Shown here piece by piece: positions 54,130-64,000 of a stretch of DNA of 64,000 nt (position 1 is its first letter; each line of letters begins with the position of its first letter). The stretch is from contig NZ_JAATNG010000003.1 in NCBI RefSeq assembly GCF_013184805.1, forward strand, positions 362,119-426,118. Reading direction: 5' to 3'. The notes beneath the pieces were generated by a model. The model was not told the DNA's origin. It did no database searches and saw nothing but the letters and a program-made list of their open reading frames with translations. The translations under genes and the position numbers were made by a program. This DNA is from Pseudoruegeria sp. HB172150. GTDB lineage: Bacteria; Pseudomonadota; Alphaproteobacteria; Rhodobacterales; Rhodobacteraceae.

Positions 54130-55803
54130 ATGTCGATTAACAGCGTACTCGGGGAAATCGGCCGACGGACAGGGTTGAGCGCGCTGCCGCTCACCGGTGT
54201 CTACCTGGCCGTATTCCTGTTCGTGTTGACCTTCACGCCTTCACTTATTCCACGCAGTGCCCTGTACCAAGGCGTGTTGGCGGGTGTGGGGTTGGCGCTC
54301 GGCTTTGGTCTCGGCGTGTTGCTGGAACGAATCTGGACCTACCTCGAACTGCCTGTCATGCCGACCAGGCAATGGCACGTAGTTAATCTCGTGTTGCTGC
54401 TCGCCGTGTTGGTCTTTGCTGGTTTCTACCTGTTGAATGCAGTGCACTGGCAGAACGCCGTGCGCGACGAGATGGGCATGGAGTCGGTTAACGAGGGGCA
54501 TTACGTCACCATGCTGCTGGTCGCAGCGGTGCTATCGACGCTTCTGATCCTGATTGGCTGGGGCGTTGTGCTTGGAGTTTCGGCGGCGTCACGTTGGACT
54601 CACCGGCACGTGCCGCGGCGCATTTCGTCTCTGCTGGGCGCACTGCTCTTCATCGTGGCGCTGGTCGTGATCGTGAATGGCACTCTGGTCAGCGGGGTAA
54701 TCACGCTGACCGACAAATCGCTGGCCGCACTGGACGTTACGGATCCGCCCGGCTTCACCCCGCCTGTGCTGGATACCCGCTCCGCCGGGCCGAAATCGAC
54801 GATCGCGTGGGACGGGCTTGGCCGTCAGGGCAAGGTTTTTGTCAGTGAGGGGCCAACGCAGGAAGAAATCGAAGCCTTCACCGGCGAACCGGCACTGGAT
54901 CCGATCCGCGCCTATGTCGGGCTGCGCGCGGCGGATTCTCCCGATGAACAGGCGGAAATGGCGCTTCAGGAGCTGATTGCGCTCGATGCTTTTTCGCGCT
55001 CGGTCCTGATCATAGCGACGCCGACCGGGACAGGCTGGATCGACAACTGGGCATTCGGACCGCTGGAGTACATGCATGGCGGTGACGTGGCGACTGTTGC
55101 GGTACAGTATTCCTATCTGCTCAGCCCATTGTCGCTGATGCTGGAGCCCGGGCGGGTGCAGGAATCGGCGGCAGCGGTGTTTCCAGTGATCTACCGGCAC
55201 TGGCACGCGATGCCGAAAGAGACGCGGCCGAAGCTGTACCTGTTCGGACTGAGTCTTGGGTCGCTGGGATCGGAGTCTTCGATGCCGGTCTACGCGTTGC
55301 TTGGCGATCCGATCCAGGGCGCAGTCTGGGTCGGGCCGCCGTTCCGCAACCCGATCTGGCGAGCTATGCGGCGCAACCGGAACGAAGGGTCGCCGGACTG
55401 GAAACCGACTTTCGAGGACGGCTCGACGATCCGGGTGATCGGGGCAGGGGACACGGCGCGCGAGGCACCGGCGCCCTGGGGCAGCGTGAGGATCGTCTAT
55501 CTTGCCTATCCCAGTGACGCGATCGCGTTCTTCGAGGAGCGGATGTTTTTGCGGCCGCCGGAATGGCTGTCGGATCCGCGCGGACCGGATGTTTCGCCGC
55601 TGTTGAGTTGGGTGCCGATCGTCACTGCACTGCAGGTGGCAGTGGATATGAACCTAGCGACCAACGTGCCGGTGCAACACGGGCATAACTACGGTGCGCA
55701 GGATTACATAGAAGCGTGGCGGGCCGTAACAGAACCGGCAGCGTTCGACGACGAGGACGCCAAGCGGTTGCTGGCGCTGTTCCCTGGGTCCGCCTACGAC
55801 TGA
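54130..55803 (+). CDS. Membrane-anchored alpha/beta-hydrolase family protein
   Basis: 557 aa. Four N-terminal hydrophobic segments (about 18-160), including LTFTPSLIPRSALYQGVLAG, then a C-terminal hydrolase domain with the nucleophile elbow YLFGLSLGSLGSESS, FGPLEYMHGGDVATVAVQYS and C-terminal VPVQHGHNYGAQDYI (likely catalytic His). Matches the Abhydrolase_9 N/C domain pair. Substrate unknown, possibly lipid. TTG 54121 is an alternative start. Confidence 0.85.
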   Translation: MSINSVLGEIGRRTGLSALPLTGVYLAVFLFVLTFTPSLIPRSALYQGVLAGVGLALGFGLGVLLERIWTYLELPVMPTRQWHVVNLVLLLAVLVFAGFYLLNAVHWQNAVRDEMGMESVNEGHYVTMLLVAAVLSTLLILIGWGVVLGVSAASRWTHRHVPRRISSLLGALLFIVALVVIVNGTLVSGVITLTDKSLAALDVTDPPGFTPPVLDTRSAGPKSTIAWDGLGRQGKVFVSEGPTQEEIEAFTGEPALDPIRAYVGLRAADSPDEQAEMALQELIALDAFSRSVLIIATPTGTGWIDNWAFGPLEYMHGGDVATVAVQYSYLLSPLSLMLEPGRVQESAAAVFPVIYRHWHAMPKETRPKLYLFGLSLGSLGSESSMPVYALLGDPIQGAVWVGPPFRNPIWRAMRRNRNEGSPDWKPTFEDGSTIRVIGAGDTAREAPAPWGSVRIVYLAYPSDAIAFFEERMFLRPPEWLSDPRGPDVSPLLSWVPIVTALQVAVDMNLATNVPVQHGHNYGAQDYIEAWRAVTEPAAFDDEDAKRLLALFPGSAYD

Positions 55804-55934
55804 TGCTGCAGGGCCGTTGACGCCGCAGCAATGCTTGTACGTTTCGGCAAACGTGGAATCGCCGGTACCGTGACGCGCATTGCGTTCTCGGGATATTGGT
55901 GATGCGGCGCGGGTCAAATGTTTCCCGAAACGTA

Positions 55935-58772
55935 TTAACTGGCGAGGCTCTGCGCCTGCTTGTCGCGCATGCCATCAATCAAGGTTTCGAAGGCAAAACG
56001 CGCGACGAGGGTGGAGAGCGTTTGCGCGTCCTCTCCCAGAACGGTCGCGAGCGCGGACGCCTCTTCGACCATCGCGGCGTTCTTCTGGGTCGTCTCGTCC
56101 ATCGTGCTGACGGCGATGCTGATTTCTGTCAGCGCGCTTGCCTGGCTTTCTGTGGCGGAGCGGATACCCTTAACCCTTGCCGATGCGGTGAAGACACCGT
56201 CGGAGATCTTTTGCAGCGCCTCACCCGCGCTGCCCACAAGCGACACGCCGGATTTCACCTCGTGTTGGCTGGCAGAGATCAGCGCGTTGATCTCCCCGGT
56301 TGCCTGTGCAGCGCGCAGGGCAAGCGCGCGTACTTCGGAGGCGACAACCGCAAAGCCGCGTCCGGCCTCTCCGGCGCGGGCGGCCTCGACGCCGGCATTC
56401 AGCGCCAGCAGGTTGGTTTGGAACGAGATCTCGTCGATCACCTTGGTGATGGAAGAGATCTCCTCGGACGATTTTGCGATGCGATCCATCGCCGCGACCG
56501 CCTGCTTGACGATTTCGGCGCCTTCCTCGGCGCTGGCGCGAGCAGCGCCGACGACAGTGTCGGTTTCTGTGGCGCCTTGCGCGGTGTTCTGGACGGTGCC
56601 GGTGATCTTCTCCAGCGCAGCGGCGGTTTCTTCAAGCGTTGCGGCCTGGTTTTCAGTGCGCGACGCGAGGCTTTCCGCTGAGGCGGAGAGCTCACCGGAG
56701 CTGCCGCGCAGTTTTTCCACATTACCAGAGACTTTACCAAGCACGTCGGCGAGCTGGGTGACGGCCTGGTTGAAGTCCCGGCGCAGGATTTCGTATTCCT
56801 CGTCGAACGCACCGCCGATCTGACAACGGAGGTCGCCTTCGGACAGCCGTTTCAGCCCTTCGGCGAGGCTGCGCATGACAGTGTCCTTGGCGGCGGCCTT
56901 GGCGGCTTCTCTGACGGCGCGCGCCTCGACACGTTCCGTGATATCTTCGGCGAAGACGACCACCTTAAACGGCTGACCGTTGCCGTCCAGTACTGGGTTG
57001 AACGTGGCCGCGAGCCAGCGGATGGTGCCGTCGCTGTGTTTGACCTGTATCCTACGGCTGTCGCTTTCGCCCGCGATTACGCGGGTCCAGAGGGCGGAGA
57101 TCTCTTCGTGATCGGCGGCTAGGATCTTTCCGTGAGTGTGGTTGGCAAGCTCTACTGCGCTGCGGCCGACGACGGCCTGGTAGAGCGGATTGGTGCGTAG
57201 GATGGTGCCGTCCAGAGACATTTCCACGACGCATTGGTCACGCTCTATGGCGGCGATCATGCCGCTGTGCAGTCGTTCCTCTGTCACGTCGCGCCATTCG
57301 AGCACGTTCCCGGCGTAGCCGCCGTCTTCGCCGCGGACATAGGACACGTTCAGCTCAAATTTCAGATCGCCGATAGAAATGTCCGTGCGCCATGGCATGC
57401 GCGACGGATCTCGGAGGATGGCGCGCTGGTGTTCGGGGTTCGTGTGGAAGCGGTCGATGGACCTGTTCAGCACATCATTAGGTTCGAAGTCCGGCCAAAC
57501 CTGCTGCATGATCTCCCCGTTCTTGTGCAGCATGTCGCGTGATGCGTCATTCATTCCAGTCAGGCGCATGTCTGGGTCGACGATCATCATCGCGGACTTG
57601 CTGTCATCGAAGGCGAAGCTCTTCGCGAAGGCTTCCCGCGCAACGGATTCGGCCTGTTTCAGGTCGGTACGCATCAGGTCGAGCGCGGTCGAGAGCTCGC
57701 CGATTTCGGATCCCGCACCGAGAGTTGGGATCACGGTATCGAATTCCTTGTGCGCGAAACGATGCATCACCTCTGAAAGGGAGCGGATCTGGCGACCGAG
57801 CGCACGGGCCATGACCGCGCTTCCGGCAATTGCAGCGACGAATGCGACGACCGCCAATGCAGACGAGAGGACAAAACGTGCCAGCGCACCGCGCAACTCG
57901 GCTGCGACGAAGTCTTCCATCTTAGAGACGAAAGCGACCTCCTCACTTCTCAGGCGTTCGATCCACTCGGTCGAGGTTGCGAACCAGAACTGCGCCGAGA
58001 TGCCGCCAAGCCCGCCACCACTTGCGGCAGCCTCAAAGACGACATCCCGCAGTTCCTGCACCGCCAGGAATTCTTGAAGTGTGTCGAACTGCAGCCCTTC
58101 GAGGAATCCCTGGGCGAAGATCTGAGTCTCGGTCAGCGCGTCTTTCTGCACGGCGCCGAGCGCGATGAAGTTCCTCAATACTGGCAGTGTAAACTGGCCC
58201 TGGCCAAAGCCCACGGCGCCCATGGCGCGTTCCAGCCCGGCGGCTTCCTTGGCTTCGGTCAGGGTCACAAGTCCGGCGCCGGCGCGCGCAATGCTGCCGA
58301 TTTCGGCCGACATGACGGCCCGATGGTTGAGGCGCAGCGCGGCGCGAATGACGCCGGTGTAGTAGCCGGCCATTTCCGGGACGCTGAGTTCGAGCGCGGT
58401 AACACTGGTGCGCATTTTTTCAAGGGATCCGAGACGTTCGTTCAGATCCGCGGCCTCTGCCGGAAAGGCGTTTTCGAGCTCAGGCAGAATCGCGCTTAGC
58501 GTGGACAGGGCGGCATCGACCTTCGCGCGCTGAGCGGGGATCTCTTCCGCGAAATTGATGCCGGACGATCCAATGTAACCCGCCGACATCCCGCGTTCGA
58601 CTTGCGTTTCATGGATCAGCGCGCCCACGATCACCGTATTGGCGAGCGCAGTTTCCGTCTCTCGCGCCGAGGTGATTGTCTTGCCGGCAGAGGTAATCTC
58701 GAACGCGGACATGATGCCGAGCCCGATCAAGGGGAGAGCGACGATGGCGAGGATCTGATGGCGCAATTTCAT
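55935..58772 (-). CDS. Methyl-accepting chemotaxis protein with NIT, HAMP and tandem PAS domains
   Basis: 945 aa. TM1 (about 5-20); periplasmic NIT-like sensor ([20 protein letters not shown]) to about 300; TM2 ([20 protein letters not shown]); HAMP; two PAS domains ([20 protein letters not shown] and [20 protein letters not shown]); a short second HAMP; MCP signalling domain with tip [23 protein letters not shown] domains often sense nitrate or nitrite and PAS domains redox or ligands. GGAG 8 nt before ATG 58772 sets the start. Confidence 0.92.
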   Translation of the reverse strand: MKLRHQILAIVALPLIGLGIMSAFEITSAGKTITSARETETALANTVIVGALIHETQVERGMSAGYIGSSGINFAEEIPAQRAKVDAALSTLSAILPELENAFPAEAADLNERLGSLEKMRTSVTALELSVPEMAGYYTGVIRAALRLNHRAVMSAEIGSIARAGAGLVTLTEAKEAAGLERAMGAVGFGQGQFTLPVLRNFIALGAVQKDALTETQIFAQGFLEGLQFDTLQEFLAVQELRDVVFEAAASGGGLGGISAQFWFATSTEWIERLRSEEVAFVSKMEDFVAAELRGALARFVLSSALAVVAFVAAIAGSAVMARALGRQIRSLSEVMHRFAHKEFDTVIPTLGAGSEIGELSTALDLMRTDLKQAESVAREAFAKSFAFDDSKSAMMIVDPDMRLTGMNDASRDMLHKNGEIMQQVWPDFEPNDVLNRSIDRFHTNPEHQRAILRDPSRMPWRTDISIGDLKFELNVSYVRGEDGGYAGNVLEWRDVTEERLHSGMIAAIERDQCVVEMSLDGTILRTNPLYQAVVGRSAVELANHTHGKILAADHEEISALWTRVIAGESDSRRIQVKHSDGTIRWLAATFNPVLDGNGQPFKVVVFAEDITERVEARAVREAAKAAAKDTVMRSLAEGLKRLSEGDLRCQIGGAFDEEYEILRRDFNQAVTQLADVLGKVSGNVEKLRGSSGELSASAESLASRTENQAATLEETAAALEKITGTVQNTAQGATETDTVVGAARASAEEGAEIVKQAVAAMDRIAKSSEEISSITKVIDEISFQTNLLALNAGVEAARAGEAGRGFAVVASEVRALALRAAQATGEINALISASQHEVKSGVSLVGSAGEALQKISDGVFTASARVKGIRSATESQASALTEISIAVSTMDETTQKNAAMVEEASALATVLGEDAQTLSTLVARFAFETLIDGMRDKQAQSLAS

Positions 58773-59052
58773 GGGCGACTCCGGCAAGTCCGCCGCTTGG
58801 TTACGGCCGGCTGCTTAAATTTCCCTTATTGGGCGCCGGGCTTGCGTAGGATTTCGTCGGGAAGCGCTTGGGCGCGCGGTGGAAGCTGGGAAAAATGCGC
58901 GAAAGTTCATCCGGCTGTCATCATGGGCGGATGGATTGCGGATAAGGACGCGACAAGGCGCAGCACTCCGCCGCGCCGTTCCCTATCGTATCAAGGAGGT
59001 CAGAGACCATGCATCCTGCAACCCGGTGCCAACCCGCGAAAGGCGGCGCCAG

Positions 59053-59871
59053 ATGAGCGCGCCGGTCATCGGTGCCGCGCTTGGCGTGAGCGATCTGCCG
59101 ACCTATCGCGACTGGCTGTTCGAGAAGGACCGCGACTTGGAGTTACAGAGCTTCTGGCAGGCGGAGGCGCTGGCCGACGGCAGCTGGCGGCCGCTGGCGG
59201 AAGAGGCCAACAAGCATCTCGACGGGTTCAAGGGGCGCCTGGGCATACATGGGCCGTTCTGGGGGCTGAGCTTCTCGAATTTCGACTTCGAAATCCGCGA
59301 GATCGTCAGGCGGCGGATGATGGCGGGGCTCGACGTCTGTGAGGCGCTTGGTGCGACACAGATGGTGGTGCATTCGCCGATCACCACATGGGACCACTTT
59401 AACATGGCTATGTACCCAGATGGCTGGGAGCGCACGGTGGAGCTGACCCATGACTGCCTCGATCCGGTGATAGCGCGTGCCGAGGATCAGGGTGTTGAAC
59501 TGGTGCTGGAAAATATCGAGGACGCCGATCCGGAAAAGCGGAAGCGACTAGTCGAGACATTCGACAGCAAGGCATTCCGGCTGTCCATTGATACCGGCCA
59601 CGCGCACTACGCGCATGGGCGGACGGGGGCGCCGCCAGTAGACTACTTTGTGCGTTCGGCAGGTAACATGCTGGCGCATGTGCATCTGCAGGATGCCGAA
59701 GGCTATGCGGACCGGCACTGGGCCATCGGGCGTGGCACGATCCGCTGGCACGCGGTCTTCGCAGCGCTGACGGAGCTGGAGAGCAATCCGCGGTTGATCC
59801 TTGAATTGCGGGACCGGGCCGAAATCCCGGAATCCATGGCGTTTCTGGAGCGTGAAGGGCTTGGCCAGTAG
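59053..59871 (+). CDS. Sugar phosphate isomerase/epimerase-like TIM-barrel protein
   Basis: 272 aa. AP-endonuclease-2/xylose-isomerase-like barrel: LGIHGPFWGLSFS, ATQMVVHSPITTWDHF, VELVLENIEDADPEKRKRLV, FRLSIDTGHAHYAHG, LAHVHLQDAEGYADRHWAIG. The E, D, H and H residues expected to bind a divalent metal are present. Substrate not predictable. The start at 59053 follows GGCGGCGCCAG and matches the beginning of the barrel. The 280-bp gap before it holds nothing I can assign. Confidence 0.8.
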   Translation: MSAPVIGAALGVSDLPTYRDWLFEKDRDLELQSFWQAEALADGSWRPLAEEANKHLDGFKGRLGIHGPFWGLSFSNFDFEIREIVRRRMMAGLDVCEALGATQMVVHSPITTWDHFNMAMYPDGWERTVELTHDCLDPVIARAEDQGVELVLENIEDADPEKRKRLVETFDSKAFRLSIDTGHAHYAHGRTGAPPVDYFVRSAGNMLAHVHLQDAEGYADRHWAIGRGTIRWHAVFAALTELESNPRLILELRDRAEIPESMAFLEREGLGQ

Positions 59872-59874
59872 CCG

Positions 59875-60708
59875 TCAGGAAGCGCGGCGGACGACCCAGT
59901 CTGCCGCGCGGGTCGGCAGGATGCGGGTCAGGAACTTTGCCACATGAGCCAGCCGCGTGACCTTGTAGCGCGGGTGCGGGCGGGGTGATTCAAGTGCATG
60001 GATGATCTTGGCTGTAACGGCAGAGGCAGGGACTTCGAGCCGGGCATTCGGGTTCTCGCCGCGCCATTTGCGCATCAGGTCGGTCTGGTAAAGCCCAGAG
60101 CGGGCCGAGGATTTCCAGTCGATCCATTTCTCGAACTGGATGCGGCCGTTGACGCCGAATTTGGTGACGATCAGGCCGGGTTCGATCAGGATGACGTGGA
60201 TCGGTTCGCCGTGCAGCTCGATCCGGAGTGTATCGGTCAGCCCCTCAAGCGCGAACTTGGTCGCAACATAGGCACCGCGCCACGGATAGGTGGTGTAGCC
60301 CATGACCGATGAGCAGTTCAGGATGCGGCCGTGCCCCTGAGCCCGCATCACCGGGATCAGCCGGCGCGTCAGGTCGTGGTACCCGATCAGGTTGGCCTGC
60401 AGGATCGCGCGTAAAGCCTCGGTCGGCAGATCCTCGACCAGGCTGGGGATGCCGTACGCGCCGTTGTTATAGACTGCGTCAAGCGTACCGCCGGTGGCGG
60501 CCAGAACCTCGGCCACCGCGGACGCGATCGTCGCTTCGTCCTCATAATCGAGATGCGGGCTCTCGAAGCCTTCTGATGTCAACCGTTCGCAATCATCCGG
60601 TTTGCGGCACGATGCGAAGACGCGCCAGCCGCGCGCCTTCAGGGTTTGTGCCGCGTCATAGCCGATGCCGGAGGAACATCCGGTGATCAGGATGGATTTC
60701 TGTGCCAT
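59875..60708 (-). CDS. Short-chain dehydrogenase/reductase
   Basis: 277 aa. NAD(P) motif [20 protein letters not shown] (TGxxxGIG), NNGAYG (NNAG variant) and catalytic Ser...YVATK ([20 protein letters not shown], then K). Classical SDR, subgroup of DltE-like or retinol-dehydrogenase-like enzymes. Substrate unknown. Convergent with the TIM-barrel gene, 3 bp apart. Confidence 0.9.
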   Translation of the reverse strand: MAQKSILITGCSSGIGYDAAQTLKARGWRVFASCRKPDDCERLTSEGFESPHLDYEDEATIASAVAEVLAATGGTLDAVYNNGAYGIPSLVEDLPTEALRAILQANLIGYHDLTRRLIPVMRAQGHGRILNCSSVMGYTTYPWRGAYVATKFALEGLTDTLRIELHGEPIHVILIEPGLIVTKFGVNGRIQFEKWIDWKSSARSGLYQTDLMRKWRGENPNARLEVPASAVTAKIIHALESPRPHPRYKVTRLAHVAKFLTRILPTRAADWVVRRAS

Positions 60709-60857
60709 GCTTCCTGCCCTGCGTGTCTGCAAAAGGATTAGGATACCGGCGTGTAGGGTTCAATCGGCAGGCGATTTCGTGCGAAACCCTGCACCGTGAC
60801 TGTGTCGTGATGCTTCCATGCTTGTTCCGCCGTTCCGCGCATCGTATCACATCATCT

Positions 60858-63161
60858 ATGAGCGAGCAGACCGACGACCCCAATATCGAGCCACCGGAAC
60901 TGGCCGAACCCCTGCGCCGAGCCATCGGCGAGCGCTATCTGACCTATGCGCTGTCGACGATCATGAACCGCGCGCTGCCGGATGCGCGCGACGGGCTGAA
61001 GCCGGTGCACCGGCGGATCCTTTACGCCATGCACCGGCTAAGGCTTTCGAGCAATGGGGGGTTCCTGAAATCCGCCAAGATCAGCGGCGACACGATGGGG
61101 GATTTCCACCCCCACGGAGACAGTGCGATCTATGACGCGATGGCGCGGCTGGCGCAGGATTTCAACGTGCGCTACCCGCTGGTCGACGGGCAGGGGAATT
61201 TCGGCAATATCGACGGCGACAACCCTGCGGCGAGCCGGTACACAGAGGCGCGGATGACCGCCGCCGCCGAGGCGCTGCTGGAAGGACTGGCCGAGGATGC
61301 GGTCGATTTCCGCCCCAACTATGACGGACGGCTGGAGGAACCAGAGGTTCTGCCGGCGTCCTTCCCCAACCTCTTGGCGAACGGGGCGAGCGGTATCGCG
61401 GTTGGCATGGCTACCAACATCCCGCCGCACAACATCGAAGAACTCTGCGACGCCTGTCTGCATATGATCAAGACGCCCGATGTGCGGGACGACACGCTGC
61501 TGAACTATGTGAAGGGACCAGACTTTCCCACCGGCGGCGTGATCGTCGAGCCTCCCGAAAGCATGGCGCAGACCTATCGCACAGGGCGCGGCGCGTTCCG
61601 GGTGCGGGCGTTGCACGAGGTGGAGGATCTGGGCCGCGGCCAGTGGCAGATCGTCGTCACCGAGATTCCGTTCCAGGTGCAGAAGTCCAAGCTGGTCGAG
61701 CGGATCGCAGAGCTGATCCAGAACAAAAAGATCCCGATACTTGCCGACGTCCGCGACGAAAGCGCCGACGATATCCGGCTGGTACTGGAACCGCGGTCGA
61801 AGAACGTCGATCCAGACGTTCTGATGAACATGCTCTACCGGAATTGCGACCTAGAGCTTCGGTTCTCGTTGAACATGAATGTGCTGATCGACGGGCGCAC
61901 GCCCAAGGTCTGCTCGCTGAAGGAAGTGCTGCGCGCCTTCCTCGACCACCGGCGCGAGGTCCTGCTGCGGCGGTCGCGGTTCCGTCTGGGCAAGATCGAT
62001 GCGCGGCTGGAGGTGCTGGAAGGCTTTATCGTCGCCTTCCTGAACCTCGACCGGGTGATCGACATAATTCGTTACGACGACGATCCCAAGGCCGCGCTGA
62101 TGCGTGAGGATTGGTCGCTGGATCACCCCAAGGCGACGTCCGAGCGGGATTACATGACGCCCGCGGTGGGCGAAGGAGAACTGACCGAAGCGCAAACCGA
62201 GGCGATCCTGAACATGCGGTTGCGATCGTTGCGGCGGCTCGAGGAGATGGAGCTGCGGCGAGAGCGCGATGAACTGCTGATCGAGCGCGCCGGGATCGAA
62301 GACCTGCTGGAGGACGAGGGCCTACAGTGGAACCGCATCGCCGAGCAGATACGTGAGACCAGAAAGCAGTTCGGTAAGGATTACGAAGGCGGTGCGCGGC
62401 GCACCCGGTTCGCTGAGGCAGCCGAGGTCGAAGAGGTCCCGCTAGAGGCGATGATCGACCGCGAGCCGGTGACGGTCGTGTGCTCCAAGATGGGCTGGAT
62501 CCGGGCGATGAAGGGCCATATCGCGCTGGATCAGGAGCTGAAATACAAGGACGGCGACGCGGGGCGGCACATCTTCCATGCCGAGACCACGGACAAGCTG
62601 CTGCTTTTCGGCTCGAACGGGCGCTTCTACACCCTGTCGGTTGCGAACCTGCCAGGCGGGCGTGGCATGGGGGAACCGGTGCGTTTGATGGTGGATTTGC
62701 CGAACGAGGCGGAGATCATCGCGCTTTTCATCCATGACGTGGCGGGCAAGCTGCTGGTGGCGTCGAGCGCCGGCGACGGGTTCCTGGTGTCGGAGGCGGA
62801 AGTCGTGGCGCAGACGCGGTCGGGCAAGCAGGTCCTGAATGTCAGGGACGACGCAAAGGCGCTGGTCTGCCGTCGGGTGAATGGCGATTACGTTGCCTGC
62901 GTCGGCGAGAACCGCAAAGTGCTGGTCTTCCCGATCGACGAACTGCCAGAGATGGGCCGCGGCAAGGGTGTGCGGCTGCAGCGTTACAAGGATGGCGGTT
63001 TGTCGGACGCGACGACTTTCAACCTGGTGGACGGGTTGAACTGGCTGGACCCGGCTGGACGCACCCGCACGGAAACAGATCTTGCGGAATGGCAGGGCAA
63101 GCGAGCGAGCGCTGGCCGTATGGCGCCGCGGGGTTTCCCGCGGGACAACAAGTTTAGCTGA
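60858..63161 (+). CDS. parC: DNA topoisomerase IV subunit A
   Basis: 767 aa. Catalytic Tyr128 in [13 protein letters not shown]; quinolone-resistance region [20 protein letters not shown]; beta-pinwheel repeats at the C terminus ([33 protein letters not shown]). It has fewer C-terminal blades than GyrA and lacks the GyrA box, supporting ParC. Decatenates daughter chromosomes with ParE. The frame is open further upstream; ATG 60858 starts directly at the family N terminus. Confidence 0.93.
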   Translation: MSEQTDDPNIEPPELAEPLRRAIGERYLTYALSTIMNRALPDARDGLKPVHRRILYAMHRLRLSSNGGFLKSAKISGDTMGDFHPHGDSAIYDAMARLAQDFNVRYPLVDGQGNFGNIDGDNPAASRYTEARMTAAAEALLEGLAEDAVDFRPNYDGRLEEPEVLPASFPNLLANGASGIAVGMATNIPPHNIEELCDACLHMIKTPDVRDDTLLNYVKGPDFPTGGVIVEPPESMAQTYRTGRGAFRVRALHEVEDLGRGQWQIVVTEIPFQVQKSKLVERIAELIQNKKIPILADVRDESADDIRLVLEPRSKNVDPDVLMNMLYRNCDLELRFSLNMNVLIDGRTPKVCSLKEVLRAFLDHRREVLLRRSRFRLGKIDARLEVLEGFIVAFLNLDRVIDIIRYDDDPKAALMREDWSLDHPKATSERDYMTPAVGEGELTEAQTEAILNMRLRSLRRLEEMELRRERDELLIERAGIEDLLEDEGLQWNRIAEQIRETRKQFGKDYEGGARRTRFAEAAEVEEVPLEAMIDREPVTVVCSKMGWIRAMKGHIALDQELKYKDGDAGRHIFHAETTDKLLLFGSNGRFYTLSVANLPGGRGMGEPVRLMVDLPNEAEIIALFIHDVAGKLLVASSAGDGFLVSEAEVVAQTRSGKQVLNVRDDAKALVCRRVNGDYVACVGENRKVLVFPIDELPEMGRGKGVRLQRYKDGGLSDATTFNLVDGLNWLDPAGRTRTETDLAEWQGKRASAGRMAPRGFPRDNKFS

Positions 63162-63247
63162 GGCGCTAAGGCACTCCGTCGCCGCGGCCCGGCATTGAAA
63201 AACAAGGCCCGCTGCGCTAGGCGCGGGAAGATCTCAGGAGGGGTGAC

Positions 63248-63796
63248 ATGATCCGCATTCTCAAGTCTGTACCGGTCCTGGCCGCCGTTTTATTGCTGGC
63301 CGCCTGCGACCCGAAAGCCGATCTCGAAGAACCTCCGGCAGATCTCGGCCCGTTCAAGCTTGGCCACAATATCGTGGTGGCGCGAGACCCCACAGTTGGA
63401 CCGCTGTCGCGTACCGCTACCGAGGAGGAGTGGAAAGCGGTGTTCGAGGCCGCTGTGGACGACCGTTTCGGGCGTTATGACGGCAACCGGCTTTACCACC
63501 TGGGGATCAGTGTTGACGGCTACGTGCTGGCAATGCCCGGGGTGCCTGTAGTGGCCTCGCCGAAATCGGTACTGATCTTCACCGTCACCGCCTGGGACGA
63601 CGCGCTGGGCCGCAAGTTGAATGAAGAGGCCGAGCAGCTGACGGTGCTGGAAAGCCTGAGCGGCGACACTTTCGTCGGGTCCGGCCTGACGCTCTCGAAG
63701 GAAGAGCAGATGGCCAATCTGTCGGCAAGCGCAGCGAAGGCGATCGAGAAATGGCTGCTGCGGCATCCGGAGTGGTTTGAGCCGCCCTTCGAATAG
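63248..63796 (+). CDS. Hypothetical lipoprotein
   Basis: 182 aa. MIRILKSVPVLAAVLLLAAC is a lipoprotein signal with lipobox LLAAC (Cys20), followed by Asp, which may favour inner-membrane retention. The rest (EEWKAVFEAAVDDRFGRYDG, YHLGISVDGYVLAMPGVPVV) is a small mixed domain without known function. AGGAGGGG 4 nt before the ATG is a strong ribosome site. Confidence 0.8.
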   Translation: MIRILKSVPVLAAVLLLAACDPKADLEEPPADLGPFKLGHNIVVARDPTVGPLSRTATEEEWKAVFEAAVDDRFGRYDGNRLYHLGISVDGYVLAMPGVPVVASPKSVLIFTVTAWDDALGRKLNEEAEQLTVLESLSGDTFVGSGLTLSKEEQMANLSASAAKAIEKWLLRHPEWFEPPFE

Positions 63797-63895
63797 CTTT
63801 TGCTGGCTGCAACTGGCGCTTGATTTCCCTGTTTCGAGACAGTAAGCGGGCCCGCGTACAGAACCCGGGGCTATGGTGCCCCCTTTATACAATGA

Positions 63896-64000
<105 letters not shown>

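Overview
The window is a GC-rich chromosomal segment from an alphaproteobacterium, most likely a marine member of the Rhodobacteraceae (Roseobacter-like). The evidence is the coding style, the gene families (class Ib RNR, glycine-betaine monooxygenase, DppBCDF-type cassettes, CbiZ), GTG/TTG starts, three cobalamin riboswitches and a REP-like palindrome.

Left flank (1-3875): partial glutathione S-transferase, cytochrome c, then the minus-strand run dapF-mtaB-paiB and a tRNA-Lys(TTT).

Integrated element (3830-19149): a 48-bp direct repeat of the tRNA-Lys 3' half bounds a 15.3-kb island. It has a tyrosine integrase whose promoter region carries arm-type repeats, two AlpA-like HTH proteins, a CHC2/Toprim primase overlapping a DUF927 ATPase, and two separate clusters of GGTAACA repeats, one at each end. 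This resembles phage P4 (int, Vis, alpha primase-helicase, ori and crr), but no virion genes are seen. Its cargo (9.1-14.7 kb) is a tight + strand operon (P-loop kinase, BpsA/DUF43-like enzyme, unknown protein with a WGYGGN motif). Convergent to it are a PIN-like protein, an ImmA/IrrE-type metallopeptidase and a second protein sharing the IIARK...WG.GN motif, and divergent from those is a MraZ/AbrB-like protein. I consider this cargo the best candidate for an undescribed system, probably defence or addiction; that function is inference.

Cobalamin region (19.3-34.2 kb): three AdoCbl riboswitches in 11.4 kb. The first precedes btuBFCD-cbiZ plus an unknown gene (uptake and salvage). The second (minus strand) precedes nrdHIEF, the B12-independent class Ib ribonucleotide reductase, and lies just downstream of a promoter with a candidate NrdR-box pair. 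The third precedes a glycine-betaine monooxygenase pair followed by a homocysteine S-methyltransferase. The shared logic is to import B12 when scarce and switch to B12-independent enzymes.

Middle region (34.2-42.8 kb): two small ORFs, an exported TPR protein, a 1245-aa SARP/ATPase/TPR regulator, a GNAT acetyltransferase, and a class V aminotransferase divergent from an Lrp/AsnC regulator.

Amide/peptide cluster (42.8-52.6 kb): eight minus-strand genes in the order GntR regulator, amidase, Tat-type solute-binding protein, two permeases, fused double ATPase, M20 amidohydrolase, acetamidase/formamidase. This looks like uptake and hydrolysis of an amide or peptide-like nitrogen source.

Right flank (52.9-64 kb): AI-2E-family transporter, membrane alpha/beta hydrolase, NIT-PAS-PAS chemoreceptor, TIM-barrel protein, SDR, parC, a lipoprotein and the start of tuf.
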